NCBI GenBank assembly: GCA_007118445.1
Contig: SKRP01000256.1
Coordinates: forward strand, 1 to 40,853
DNA length: 40,853 nt
Direction of reading: 5' to 3'
Source of the DNA: Natronohydrobacter sp.
Lineage (GTDB): Bacteria; Pseudomonadota; Alphaproteobacteria; Rhodobacterales; Rhodobacteraceae
Below are positions 1 through 8,224 of the stretch, one piece after another (positions within the stretch are counted from its first letter, which is position 1; every line of letters begins with the position of its first letter). A program made the position numbers and the translations under genes. The notes below the pieces were generated by a model. The model was given only the letters and a program-made list of their open reading frames with translations. It did no database searches and was not told where the DNA came from.

Positions 1-167
1 CCCTGATGCATACAGCGGAAATTGCGCGTGTGGCGCGAATTGCCGCCGCGCATATGCTCGGGCGCAGCTTCCAGAATGATCACGGATGCGCCGGTCTCGG
101 CGGCTTCGATCGCGGCGCAGAGCGCGGCATTGCCACCACCAATCACCACGATATCATATTGCGACAT
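1..167 (-). CDS. FAD-dependent oxidoreductase, TcuA-like (partial, N-terminus only)
   Basis: The minus strand reads MSQYDIVVIGGGNAALCAAI..., an N-terminal dinucleotide-binding fold with GGGNAA in place of GxGxxG, followed by ...APEHMRGGNSRHTRNFRCMH. The RGGNS-R-TRN segment is characteristic of the fumarate reductase/tricarballylate dehydrogenase (TcuA) flavoprotein family, which oxidises tricarboxylic or dicarboxylic acids. Only about 55 residues lie in the window; the rest continues beyond base 1, so it is missing from the ORF track. Two ATGs (170 and 167) are in frame; the GGAGG placed 5 bases before the second favours 167. Its start overlaps the stop of the upstream GntR gene, so the two are probably co-transcribed. 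Substrate is inferred from the family only. Confidence 0.8.
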   Translation of the reverse strand, partial: MSQYDIVVIGGGNAALCAAIEAAETGASVIILEAAPEHMRGGNSRHTRNFRCMHQ

Positions 168-858
168 CATTGCCTCCGTCATGGTCGTCAAGTTCCATCA
201 GCCCCGCGTCGCGCAACTGGCGCAGGCGGATACGGTGCGCGGCTTCGATATGGGCGCGCATCCTCGCTTCCGCCGTCGCGGCATCGCGCGCATTCAATGC
301 CTGAAGCAGCCCCTCATGTTCCACAGCCGCGCTCTTGCTGCGCGCGGGGTCGTAAAGCGTGGACGGGCCGAGGATCAGCAGCGTGCGGGCCATCGCGCCA
401 ATGGCGCGCTTGAGGTAGCGATTCTTGGCCGCGTTGATCAGACCTGCATGAAACTGACGGTTCAGCCGCGCGATATCGGCAGGGTCCGCGCTGGCGGTCA
501 TCTCGGCATTGATTTCAGCCAGTTCGCGCAGCTCCAGATCCGAGGCCGCGCGCGCGGCAAGCCGTGCCGCCGTTCCTTCCAGCACCGCGCGCATCTCGTA
601 TAGCTCCATCACCTCGGCATAGCCCAGTCGCCGCAGGCTGGCCCCCTGACGCGGCAGATGCTCGACCAGCCCGTCAGCCTCCAGCCGCCGGATTGCCTCG
701 CGGACGGGCGTGCGGGAAATACCCAGCCGTGCGGCAAGTTCAACCTCCCGCAGTCGCGCACCGGGAGGAAGCGCGCCAAGGCGGATATCATCCAGCAATC
801 GGTCATAGGCGCTTTGGCCCTGAGGCAAGTCGGAGGCTGACTCGGAAAGATTGCGCAT
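154..858 (-). CDS. GntR-family transcriptional regulator with FCD ligand domain
   Basis: A 234-residue regulator. An N-terminal winged helix (LRLGALPPGARLREVELAARLGISRTPVREAIRRLEADGLVEHLPRQGA) is followed by an all-helical FCD domain with the usual YEMRAVLEG.AARLAA and FHAGL.NAAKN segments; FCD domains typically sense carboxylates through a metal ion. The ORF is open to 912, but I chose ATG 858: AAGG lies 5 bases upstream, and two TTGNATACA half-sites at 893-912 would otherwise fall inside the gene. The stop overlaps the start of the TcuA-like flavoprotein, and the gene diverges from the AbrB-type gene, so it probably controls both flanks in response to an organic acid. Confidence 0.85.
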   Translation of the reverse strand: MRNLSESASDLPQGQSAYDRLLDDIRLGALPPGARLREVELAARLGISRTPVREAIRRLEADGLVEHLPRQGASLRRLGYAEVMELYEMRAVLEGTAARLAARAASDLELRELAEINAEMTASADPADIARLNRQFHAGLINAAKNRYLKRAIGAMARTLLILGPSTLYDPARSKSAAVEHEGLLQALNARDAATAEARMRAHIEAAHRIRLRQLRDAGLMELDDHDGGNDVAI

Positions 859-892
859 ATCGACCTTGTTGGTTGCGGGAGGCTGATTAGTA

Positions 893-912
893 TTGCATAC
901 ACTTGGATACAT
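893..912. promoter_or_regulatory. Tandem FCD-GntR-like half-sites in the divergent promoter region
   Basis: TTGCATACAC is followed immediately by TTGGATACAT: two 10-bp direct copies matching at eight positions, one helical turn apart. Each resembles the TTGTATACAA-type sites known for FCD GntR regulators. They lie between the GntR start (858) and the AbrB-type start (947), suited to autoregulation and control of the divergent gene. Binding is inferred. Confidence 0.4.
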
Positions 913-946
913 CGGTATTCAAGTCCTGTCCAACGAGAGATTTGTC

Positions 947-1978
947 ATGCTGACCCGGACCCGCCTGCTGACCTTTGCCATTGCCCTTCTGGGGGTCGCA
1001 GTGTTTCACGCGCTTCATCTGCCACTGCCTTTCCTGTTCGGGCCGATGTTTGCCTGTCTTGGCGCGGCGCTGGCGGGGGTGAAGATGCAGGGCGCAGGGC
1101 AGGTTTCGGTTGCCGCGCGCACGGTGCTGGGCGTGGCGGTCGGGGCCTCGATCACCCCGGCGATTCTGGGGCAGGTGCCGCTGATGGCGGTCACTCTGGC
1201 CATGATCCCGGTCTATATCGCTCTGATCGGGCTGATCGGCGTGCCGTTTTTTCAGCGCATCTGCGGCTTTGACCGGGTGACAAGCTATTACGCGGCCATG
1301 CCGGGCGGGTTTCAGGATATGGTGCTGTTCGGACAGGAAGCCGGGGGCAACCCGCGCGCGCTGTCGCTGATCCATGCCACCCGCGTTCTGGTGATCGTGA
1401 CGCTGGTGCCGATCCTGCTGGCCGGGCCGTTCGGCGTGAGCCTTGACCAGCCCATCGGCGCGCCCGCCCGCGAAGTGCCGCTCTCCGAGATGGGCATCAT
1501 GGTCGTGATCGCGCTGATCGGCTGGAAAGGCGGCGAGCGTATCGGGCTTTTCGGCGCGGCCATCCTCGGGCCGATGATTCTGGCCGCGATCCTGTCACTT
1601 GGCGATATCCTGCATCACCGCCCGCCCGCCGAGGCGATCATGGCCGCGCAATTCTTCATCGGCATGGGAATCGGGATGCAGTTTCGCGGCGTCACAATGG
1701 GCGAGCTGCGGCATGATGTGGCTGCCGGTGCGGCTTTTGCCGTGATCCTGGCCGCGCTGGCCGGGGTTTTCACCCTGCTGGCCCTGCAGATCGGCGGTGC
1801 CCCGATGCTCGAAGCCTTCCTGTCCTTTGCCCCTGGCGGTCAGGCGGAAATGACCGTGCTGGCGATTGTTGCCGGGGCGGATCTGGGCTTCATTGTGGTG
1901 CACCATCTTGTGCGGCTGGTCATCGTCATTACCGGTGCGCCCATCGCGGCGCGGCTGATCTGGGGGAAATCCAAGTGA
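947..1978 (+). CDS. AbrB-family integral membrane protein (putative transporter)
   Basis: A 343-residue, strongly hydrophobic protein with about ten predicted membrane segments. It shows an internal duplication typical of the AbrB/'ammonia monooxygenase' family (PF05145): each half has a short Gly/Pro-rich segment, FLFGPMFACLGAAL in the first and GPMILAAILSLG in the second, and YYAAMPGGFQDM parallels SFAPGGQAEMT. The family name is historical; members are probably transporters of unknown substrate and have no link to the DNA-binding AbrB. The ORF opens at 893, but ATG 947 starts the first membrane helix cleanly. Its GTGA overlap with the following dehydrogenase indicates one operon, so a hydroxy- or oxo-acid substrate is plausible (inference). 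Confidence 0.8.
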   Translation: MLTRTRLLTFAIALLGVAVFHALHLPLPFLFGPMFACLGAALAGVKMQGAGQVSVAARTVLGVAVGASITPAILGQVPLMAVTLAMIPVYIALIGLIGVPFFQRICGFDRVTSYYAAMPGGFQDMVLFGQEAGGNPRALSLIHATRVLVIVTLVPILLAGPFGVSLDQPIGAPAREVPLSEMGIMVVIALIGWKGGERIGLFGAAILGPMILAAILSLGDILHHRPPAEAIMAAQFFIGMGIGMQFRGVTMGELRHDVAAGAAFAVILAALAGVFTLLALQIGGAPMLEAFLSFAPGGQAEMTVLAIVAGADLGFIVVHHLVRLVIVITGAPIAARLIWGKSK

Positions 1979-2928
1979 AGATTGCTATTCTGGATGATTA
2001 TGCGGATGTTGCGCTGACCTATGGCGACTGGGACGGGCTGGGCGAGGTGACTGTCTTTCGCGACACCCTGCCCGCCGGGCCGGATCTGGTGCAGCGCCTG
2101 TTGCCGTTTGACGCGCTCTGCATCATGCGCGAACGCACGCCGATTCCTGCGGAATTGATCGCCGCCCTGCCCCGGCTGCGCCTGATCGTCACGTCTGGCC
2201 CGCGCAATGGCAGCATCGCTCTGGAGGCCGCGAAAGCCGCAGGCATCACGGTCTGCGGCACCGAATCGCGCAAGACCACCACTTCGGAACTGACCCTTCT
2301 GCTGATGCTGGCGCTGAACCGGCAGCTTCTGCCGAATGCGGCACGCCTGCGCGCGGGCGGGTGGCAGGGCGCGCTGGGGCGCGATCTGGCCGGGTTGCGG
2401 CTGGGTCTGGTGGGGCTTGGCAAGATCGGGGCGCAGGTCGCGACGCTGGCAAACGCATTGGGGATGGAGGTCTGCGCCTGGTCGCAGAACCTGACCGAGG
2501 CCCGCGCGCAGGCCTGCAATGCCCGCTTGATGCCCGGCCTTGCAGAGCTGTGCGCCACCTGCGATGTCGTGTCGGTGCATCTGGTCCTGTCAGAGCGCAC
2601 GCGAAATCTGATCCGCGCCGAGCATTTCGCCGCGATGGAACCCGGTGCGGTTTTCGTGAACACCTCGCGGGCTGCGATTGTTGACCAGAGCGCGCTGCTC
2701 GACGGGCTGCGCAAGGGCGCACCGACAGCGGCGGGGCTGGATGTCTTCGATATCGAGCCCCTGCCTGCGGCCCATCCTTTGCGGGATGCAGAGCTTCTGG
2801 ACAGCGGCAAGCTGCTGCTGACCCCGCATCTGGGCTACACGACAGAGGCAACACTACGGCTGTTCTATGCGCAGATGGCCGAAGCGGTCCGCGCCTTTCA
2901 GAACGGACAGCCTGTGCGGATGCTGTGA
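1975..2928 (+). CDS. D-2-hydroxyacid dehydrogenase (NAD-dependent)
   Basis: 317 residues, the usual family size. The NAD-binding loop GLVGLGKIGAQV sits near residue 140, and NTSRAAIVDQSALLDGL and GLDVFDIEPLPAAHPLR carry the family signature region. The catalytic Arg lies in the NTSRA segment, Glu in FDIEPLP, and His in LTPHLGYTT. The enzyme interconverts a 2-oxoacid and its D-2-hydroxyacid in the cytoplasm; the specific substrate cannot be read from the sequence. The start is GTG at 1975, overlapping the TGA of the AbrB-type gene (GTGA), so translation is coupled. Confidence 0.88.
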   Translation: MKIAILDDYADVALTYGDWDGLGEVTVFRDTLPAGPDLVQRLLPFDALCIMRERTPIPAELIAALPRLRLIVTSGPRNGSIALEAAKAAGITVCGTESRKTTTSELTLLLMLALNRQLLPNAARLRAGGWQGALGRDLAGLRLGLVGLGKIGAQVATLANALGMEVCAWSQNLTEARAQACNARLMPGLAELCATCDVVSVHLVLSERTRNLIRAEHFAAMEPGAVFVNTSRAAIVDQSALLDGLRKGAPTAAGLDVFDIEPLPAAHPLRDAELLDSGKLLLTPHLGYTTEATLRLFYAQMAEAVRAFQNGQPVRML

Positions 2929-3037
2929 TCATCAGCTCACGCGGGCCGGACAGGTTTCGCTGAACGGCCTGTGTCATGCGGCAACAGCTTGTGATAACCA
3001 TTGCCGGGTAGAATAATTCCGATTCAAGGAGGCCGCG

Positions 3038-3880
3038 ATGAAACTGCTCCGCTATGGCGCAAAGGGCACCGAAAAGCCTGCAATGCTGGATACTGAGGGC
3101 AGGTTGCGCGATCTCTCTGCCCATGTCGCGGATATCACCGGCGATGTGCTGGGCGATGAAAGCCTGTCGCGGCTGGCCGCGCTTGACCCTGACAGCCTGC
3201 CGGAACTGGCCCCGGCGCGGATCGGGCCCTGCATCGGCGGGGTTGGTAAATTCATCTGCATCGGGCTGAACTATTCCGATCATGCTGCCGAAAGCGGCAT
3301 GGATGTGCCGCCCGAGCCGGTGATCTTTGCCAAGGCCACCAGCGCCATCTGCGGGCCTGATGACGATATCGAAATCCCGCGCGGCTCCGTGGCCACCGAT
3401 TGGGAGGTGGAGCTGGGCGTCGTCATCGGCACTTTCGCAAAATACGTCTCCGAGGCCGATGCCCTGTCCCATGTCGCCGGATATTGCGTGATCAATGACA
3501 TTTCCGAACGCGATTTCCAGAACAAGCGCGCCGGACAATGGACCAAGGGCAAATCGCATGACACATTCGGCCCGGTCGGCCCCTGGCTGGTCACGCGCGA
3601 CGAAATACCCGACCCGCAGGCCCTGTCGCTCTATCTGGATGTGAACGGCACGCGGATGCAGGCGGGCAGCACATCGACCATGGTCTATCCGGTCGCGCAT
3701 CTGGTGGCCTATCTGTCGCAATTCATGAGCCTGCATCCGGGCGATATCATTTCGACCGGCACACCGCCCGGTGTCGGCATGGGGCAGAAACCTGCGCCAG
3801 TCTATCTGAAACCCGGGGACCGGATGGAGCTTGGCGTCGAAGGGTTGGGCGTGCAGCGCCAGAGGGTCATTCAGGGCTGA
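3038..3880 (+). CDS. Fumarylacetoacetate hydrolase (FAH) family protein
   Basis: 280 residues with a variable N-terminal region of about 70 residues followed by a complete FAH catalytic domain. IGLNYSDHAAESG, PVIFAKATSAICGP and DWEVELGVVIG supply the metal-binding acidic residues, with GYCVINDISERDFQ and the C-terminal DIISTGTPPGVGMG also present. Family members act on 2-oxo/enol acids (hydrolysis, isomerisation or decarboxylation), and close relatives are often labelled ureidoglycolate lyase or HpcE-like isomerase; I cannot choose between these. A perfect AAGGAGG lies 5 bases before the ATG. It follows the D-2-hydroxyacid dehydrogenase after 109 bases, so it may belong to the same operon or have its own promoter. 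Confidence 0.85.
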   Translation: MKLLRYGAKGTEKPAMLDTEGRLRDLSAHVADITGDVLGDESLSRLAALDPDSLPELAPARIGPCIGGVGKFICIGLNYSDHAAESGMDVPPEPVIFAKATSAICGPDDDIEIPRGSVATDWEVELGVVIGTFAKYVSEADALSHVAGYCVINDISERDFQNKRAGQWTKGKSHDTFGPVGPWLVTRDEIPDPQALSLYLDVNGTRMQAGSTSTMVYPVAHLVAYLSQFMSLHPGDIISTGTPPGVGMGQKPAPVYLKPGDRMELGVEGLGVQRQRVIQG

Positions 3881-3938
3881 GGGCAGATGCCATCCAAGCC
3901 TTTCAGCGCGCAATCGCATCGTCGCGCCCGTCAGATCT

Positions 3939-3991
3939 GCATCCTGAACCGCCCTGATGCTTTGCATCCTGTCAGCACTTGCCGCATCCTG
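3939..3991. repeat. Three direct copies of GCATCCTG
   Basis: GCATCCTG occurs at 3939-3946, 3964-3971 and 3984-3991 in the 155-base gap before malonyl-CoA decarboxylase. It could be a regulator-binding array or chance. No inverted arrangement or terminator was seen here. Confidence 0.35.
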
Positions 3992-4035
3992 CCAGCGCGG
4001 GTGGGTGCGACCCATGTCATGAAAGGGCTTGTGCG

Positions 4036-5319
4036 ATGAACCGGACAGGATATCTGGGCGATCTGCTGGGGCAGCTTGTCGAACGCCGTTTCGCCCCGTT
4101 GCGGGGCAGTTCCGGCAAACCCGTCGCGGACATGTGCGCGACCCTGATGGCAGGCGCAGGGGAAGTGTCGAGCATGCGGCTTGCGCGCGAAATCCTCGGG
4201 GCCTATGCCCGCATGGATGATGCGGCAAAGCGCGACTTCTTCCGGCATCTGGCGCAGGATTACGACCTGCACCCCGAGGCGGTGATCCAAGCGGCCCTCA
4301 CTTACGCCGACAACCGCGACGCGCAGCAGCTACGGATGCTTTTGCAGGCCGCCGAACCGCGCCGGCAGGAATTGCTGCGCCGCCTGAACCATGCCCCTGG
4401 TGCCACGGTCGAGCTGGTGCGGATGCGCCGCGATCTGCGCGCACTCCTTCGCGACATGCCCGAGCTGGCGCGGGCTGATCTCGATTTCGCGCATCTGTTC
4501 CAGTCCTGGTTCAACCGGGGCTTTCTTGTGCTGCGTCAGATCACCTGGGAAAGCCCGGCCAGCCTGCTCGAAAAGATCATCGAATATGAAGCGGTCCATG
4601 CCATCGGCGACTGGGAGGCCCTGCGCGCAAGGGTCGACCCGAAGGACCGGCGCTGTTTTGCCTTCTTTCATCCGGCCATGCCCGATGAGCCGCTGATCTT
4701 TGTCGAAGTGGCGCTGGTCAAGGGCGTCCCCGGCTCGGTTCAGGGGTTGCTGGCGGATGCGCGCGTGCCGCTTGATCCGGCGCAGGCCGATACAGCGACC
4801 TTCTACTCGATCTCGAATTGCCAGAAAGGGCTGCAGGGGATCAGCTTCGGCAATTCGCTGATCAAGCAGGTGGTGGCGCTTTTGCAGCAGGAATTGCCGC
4901 ATCTGCGCCAGTTCGTGACCCTGTCGCCGATACCGGGCCTGTCGGGCTGGCTGCGCGAACGCGCCGAAAGCGGGGATGACAGCGCGCAGATGCTGCTCGA
5001 CGCCCCGGACACGCCCGATGATGCGGCGCAGCAGCGCCTGCGCCGTCTGGCCGCGCATTACCTGCTCGACATCAAGGACAGCCGCGCGCGCCCGCGCGAT
5101 CCGGTGGCGCGCTTCCATCTCGACAATGGCGCGCTTGTCCATGAGATTCACGCAAGGGCCGATCTCTCGGAGCGCGGGCTGAAACAATCCTGCGGGGCGA
5201 TGGTGAATTATCTCTATGACCTTGATCAGGTCGAGACCAATCACGAAAATTACGCCGCACAGGGCAAGGTTGCCACGAACAGGGCCATGCGCCAGCTCGC
5301 GCGGGGCGGGCAGGACTAG
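4036..5319 (+). CDS. Malonyl-CoA decarboxylase
   Basis: 427 residues. An N-terminal helical region is followed by the MCD catalytic domain with FAFFHPAMPDEPLIFVEVAL, FYSISNCQKGLQGISFGNSLIKQV, LSPIPGLSGWL and a C-terminal DPVARFHLDNGALVHEIHARADLS. The His of the FFHPAMPDEPL region and the Ser/His of the C-terminal GCN5-like fold are the expected catalytic groups. It converts malonyl-CoA to acetyl-CoA plus CO2. The ORF extends to 3979, but ATG 4036 gives the normal N-terminus and has GAAAGGG upstream. Malonyl-CoA synthetase follows 40 bases later, so the pair forms a malonate-to-acetyl-CoA pathway (MatA/MatB type). Confidence 0.93.
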   Translation: MNRTGYLGDLLGQLVERRFAPLRGSSGKPVADMCATLMAGAGEVSSMRLAREILGAYARMDDAAKRDFFRHLAQDYDLHPEAVIQAALTYADNRDAQQLRMLLQAAEPRRQELLRRLNHAPGATVELVRMRRDLRALLRDMPELARADLDFAHLFQSWFNRGFLVLRQITWESPASLLEKIIEYEAVHAIGDWEALRARVDPKDRRCFAFFHPAMPDEPLIFVEVALVKGVPGSVQGLLADARVPLDPAQADTATFYSISNCQKGLQGISFGNSLIKQVVALLQQELPHLRQFVTLSPIPGLSGWLRERAESGDDSAQMLLDAPDTPDDAAQQRLRRLAAHYLLDIKDSRARPRDPVARFHLDNGALVHEIHARADLSERGLKQSCGAMVNYLYDLDQVETNHENYAAQGKVATNRAMRQLARGGQD

Positions 5320-5359
5320 GCGCTGTCGGCAGGCGATGGCAGGCAGGAGGACCAATTCC

Positions 5360-6874
5360 ATGACCAACCCGATTCATGACACGCTTTTCGCGCCGCTGGC
5401 CGGTCAGCCGCGACCGTTTCTGACGCTGGCCGATGGCACGCAGATCACGGCTGGCGAATTTCATGACCAGCTCGCGCGCTATGGTCATGCGCTGCGGGCC
5501 TGCGGGCTGGAACCGGGCGATCGGGTGGCCGTGCAGGCCAGCAAATCACCCCGGATGCTGGCACTTTACGGCGCGGCAATGGCCACCGGCATCGTGTTCC
5601 TGCCGCTCAACACGGCCTATACGCCCGATGAACTGGAATATTTCGTGACCGATTGCTGCGCGCGGCTGTTGCTGGTCGATCCTGAGCGCGGCACGGCGCT
5701 GGCCCCTCTGGCTGGGCGTCACGGCATCCGGCTTGAAAGCCTTGGCGCGGGCGGAAGTTTCGACGCGCTGGCCGCAAACCAGCCCCACCGGATCGATCCT
5801 GCCGCGCGGGCTGACACGGACCTGGCAGCACTGCTTTATACCTCTGGCACGACCGGGCGCTCCAAGGGCGCGATGCTCAGCCAGCGCAATCTGCTGTCAA
5901 ATGCCGAAACACTGGTTGATCTGTGGCGCTTCACCGAAAAGGACGTGCTGCTGCATGCGCTGCCGATCTTTCACACGCATGGCCTGTTTGTCGCCACCAA
6001 TGTAATCCTGCGCGCAGGCGCGCAGATGGTTTTCATGCCGAAATTCGACATTGATCAGGTTTTCGAGGCTATGGGCCGCGCCACGGCGATGATGGGCGTG
6101 CCGACCTTCTACACAAGGCTGCTGGAAGACCCCCGGCTGAGCCGCGACACGGTCGGTCACATGCGGCTGTTCATCTCCGGCTCGGCCCCGCTCCTGGCCG
6201 AAACCCATCAGCAATGGTCCGCGCGCACAGGGCATGACATTCTCGAACGCTACGGGATGACAGAGACCAATATGCTGACCTCGAACCCTTATGACGGCGC
6301 GCGCCGCCCCGGCACAGTGGGTTTTCCGCTGCCCGGTGTCAGCCTGCGCATCACCGATGCTGATTCAGGCAGGGAACTGCCGCAGGGACAGACCGGCATG
6401 ATCGAAGTGAAGGGGCCGAATGTCTTTCAGGGGTATTGGCAGATGCCCGAGAAAACCGCCGAGGAATTCCGCGCCGACGGGTATTTCATGACCGGCGATC
6501 TGGGGGTGATCGACGCTCAGGGTTATGTCACCATTGTCGGCCGCGCCAAGGATCTGATCATTTCGGGCGGGTATAATGTCTATCCCAAAGAGGTCGAGTT
6601 GCTGCTCGACGAAATGCCCGGCCTGCGCGAAAGCGCGGTGATCGGGCTGCCGCACCCGGATCTTGGCGAAGCTGTGGTTGCCGTGCTGGCCGTGCAGGGG
6701 GACGGGCCGGATGAGGGACAGATCATGGCAGAACTGGCCGCGAAGCTTGCCCGCTTCAAGCAGCCAAAGGCATTCATCCGCTTGCCCGAACTGCCACGCA
6801 ACACGATGGGCAAGGTCCAGAAAGCCGAATTGCGCAAGACCTATGCGGCCTATTTCACGCAGACCGCCGCCTGA
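5360..6874 (+). CDS. matB: Malonyl-CoA synthetase (acyl-CoA synthetase family)
   Basis: 504 residues of the ANL adenylating superfamily. The AMP-binding loop is YTSGTTGRSKGAMLS. Further motifs are LPIFHTHGLFV, ERYGMTETNMLTSNPYDG, the hinge-region YFMTGDLGVID and GRAKDLIISGGYNVYPKEVE, and the C-terminal catalytic Lys in PRNTMGKVQKAELR. The EMxTNMxTSNPY region and the adjacent malonyl-CoA decarboxylase argue for malonate over other short acids. It makes malonyl-CoA from malonate, ATP and CoA. ATG 5360 is preceded by CAGGAGG; the longer ORF from 5216 overlaps the decarboxylase and is unlikely. No matC-like transporter is adjacent, so malonate entry must be handled elsewhere. Confidence 0.92.
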   Translation: MTNPIHDTLFAPLAGQPRPFLTLADGTQITAGEFHDQLARYGHALRACGLEPGDRVAVQASKSPRMLALYGAAMATGIVFLPLNTAYTPDELEYFVTDCCARLLLVDPERGTALAPLAGRHGIRLESLGAGGSFDALAANQPHRIDPAARADTDLAALLYTSGTTGRSKGAMLSQRNLLSNAETLVDLWRFTEKDVLLHALPIFHTHGLFVATNVILRAGAQMVFMPKFDIDQVFEAMGRATAMMGVPTFYTRLLEDPRLSRDTVGHMRLFISGSAPLLAETHQQWSARTGHDILERYGMTETNMLTSNPYDGARRPGTVGFPLPGVSLRITDADSGRELPQGQTGMIEVKGPNVFQGYWQMPEKTAEEFRADGYFMTGDLGVIDAQGYVTIVGRAKDLIISGGYNVYPKEVELLLDEMPGLRESAVIGLPHPDLGEAVVAVLAVQGDGPDEGQIMAELAAKLARFKQPKAFIRLPELPRNTMGKVQKAELRKTYAAYFTQTAA

Positions 6875-6904
6875 TCTGTTCGTAAAGACCGGGCGCGCGG
6901 TGGA

Positions 6905-8059
6905 TCAGAAAGCGGCTTCCATGACCTGACACAGGTCATCCGGGCCAAGCGCAACCGGATTGGCCTTCATCGATGATGAAACTGCAGCCGCCTCGGCCAC
7001 CGGGCGCAGATCTGCATATTGCACGCCCTGCGCTGCAAGGCCAGGCAATCCCGCTGCGGTCTGCCAGTGCGCAAGCGCGGCAAAGGCGTCCTGCGGCGCG
7101 CAATCCAGCACCCCGGCGATCCAGCCCCGGATTTCATCGAACCGCTGCAGGCGTGCAGGATCGCTGATCCGGCCTGCATTCATCGCCAGCCCATGCGGCA
7201 GCAATGCGCCGCATATCGCGCCATGTGCAGCGCCGGATACGCCGCCAAGCGGACCGGCCAGCCCATGGATCACGCCCAGCCCGGCATTGGCCAGCGCCAT
7301 CCCGCCGCACAGGCTGGTCCAGCACAGGGCGTCGCGGGCCTCGGGGGTTTCAGCCCCTGTGATCAGACAGTGCAGCGCCCGCAGCCCCTGCGGGATCGCA
7401 ACACGGCAGAGCGCATCCGTCATCGGATTGCTGCGCGCGCAGATATAGGGCTCGATCACCTGCGTGATCGCATCCAGCCCGGAGGCCAGCGTCACGTCGC
7501 GCGGCGTCCCGTCAGTCAGCGCCGGGTCGATCACGGCCAGACGCGGCAGCATTTTCGGATCGCGCAGCGACACTTTGCGTCTGTGCTCGGGCACGGCAAT
7601 CACGGCATTGCGGGTGACTTCCGCCCCGGTGCCCGCTGTCGTGGGCAGCGCGACACAGGGCAGCGGCGGGATTTCGAGCGGCAATCCCTTTCCGACCACT
7701 TCCAGATGATCGAGCATGGGCCGCTCAGCCGGAACAAGCGCCGCGATGGCCTTCGCAGTGTCGATCACTGACCCACCGCCAAGCGCGACCACATACTCGG
7801 CGCCAAAGGCGCGGGCCTCCTTTATGCCTTTGTCGATCAGGTCCAGATCGGGCTCGCGATCTGCGACGAACTCCTCCAGCAGACAGCCTTGCGCGACAAG
7901 CCCGGCCCGCATCGGGGCACTGCGCGCAGGGTTTGCGCCGCGCACCAACAGAACCCGTGTATCAGACAGGGCGAGCCCGGCGAGCGGATCCATGGCACGA
8001 CCGCGCCCGAAAATGATCTCGCCTGCGGTCCGGAAGGAAAACCCCGCGATCTGATCCAT
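6905..8059 (-). CDS. Iron-containing (group III) alcohol dehydrogenase
   Basis: 384 residues, normal for the family. The NAD(P) loop is ALGGGSVIDTAKAIA near residue 100, followed by PTTAGTGAEVTRNAV, SGLDAITQVIEPYICARSNP and the metal-site helix GVIHGLAGPLGGVSGAAHGAICGALLPH. The usual DAxxHxxE metal motif reads DAITQVIE, so one His ligand position is Gln, as in a subgroup of the family. Substrate is unknown (alcohol/aldehyde or oxoacid). The start ATG 8059 has GGAAAGGAG upstream. It ends 30 bases from the convergent matB stop and is the last gene of the minus-strand run that begins with the ABC transporter. Confidence 0.88.
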   Translation of the reverse strand: MDQIAGFSFRTAGEIIFGRGRAMDPLAGLALSDTRVLLVRGANPARSAPMRAGLVAQGCLLEEFVADREPDLDLIDKGIKEARAFGAEYVVALGGGSVIDTAKAIAALVPAERPMLDHLEVVGKGLPLEIPPLPCVALPTTAGTGAEVTRNAVIAVPEHRRKVSLRDPKMLPRLAVIDPALTDGTPRDVTLASGLDAITQVIEPYICARSNPMTDALCRVAIPQGLRALHCLITGAETPEARDALCWTSLCGGMALANAGLGVIHGLAGPLGGVSGAAHGAICGALLPHGLAMNAGRISDPARLQRFDEIRGWIAGVLDCAPQDAFAALAHWQTAAGLPGLAAQGVQYADLRPVAEAAAVSSSMKANPVALGPDDLCQVMEAAF

Positions 8060-8224
8060 GCCTGTTCTCCTTTCCCCAAGGCGCGGTGCCGAGCTGTTAC
8101 AGCCGACTGCGCGCAGCTGCAGTATCAATATCCGCCCTGCGAAAGGCAATGCACTGAGCGGGCTTGCGCCATCAAATCGCGCTCGGAGCGGACCCCGGCG
8201 CAACTGCACCGCACAGAGCTTCGC

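Noticed and set aside
2246-4228. 660-aa minus-strand ORF antisense to the hydroxyacid dehydrogenase, FAH and malonyl-CoA decarboxylase genes
   Set aside because: Arg/Pro/Ala-rich shadow translation over three well-supported genes; typical of antisense frames in GC-rich DNA.
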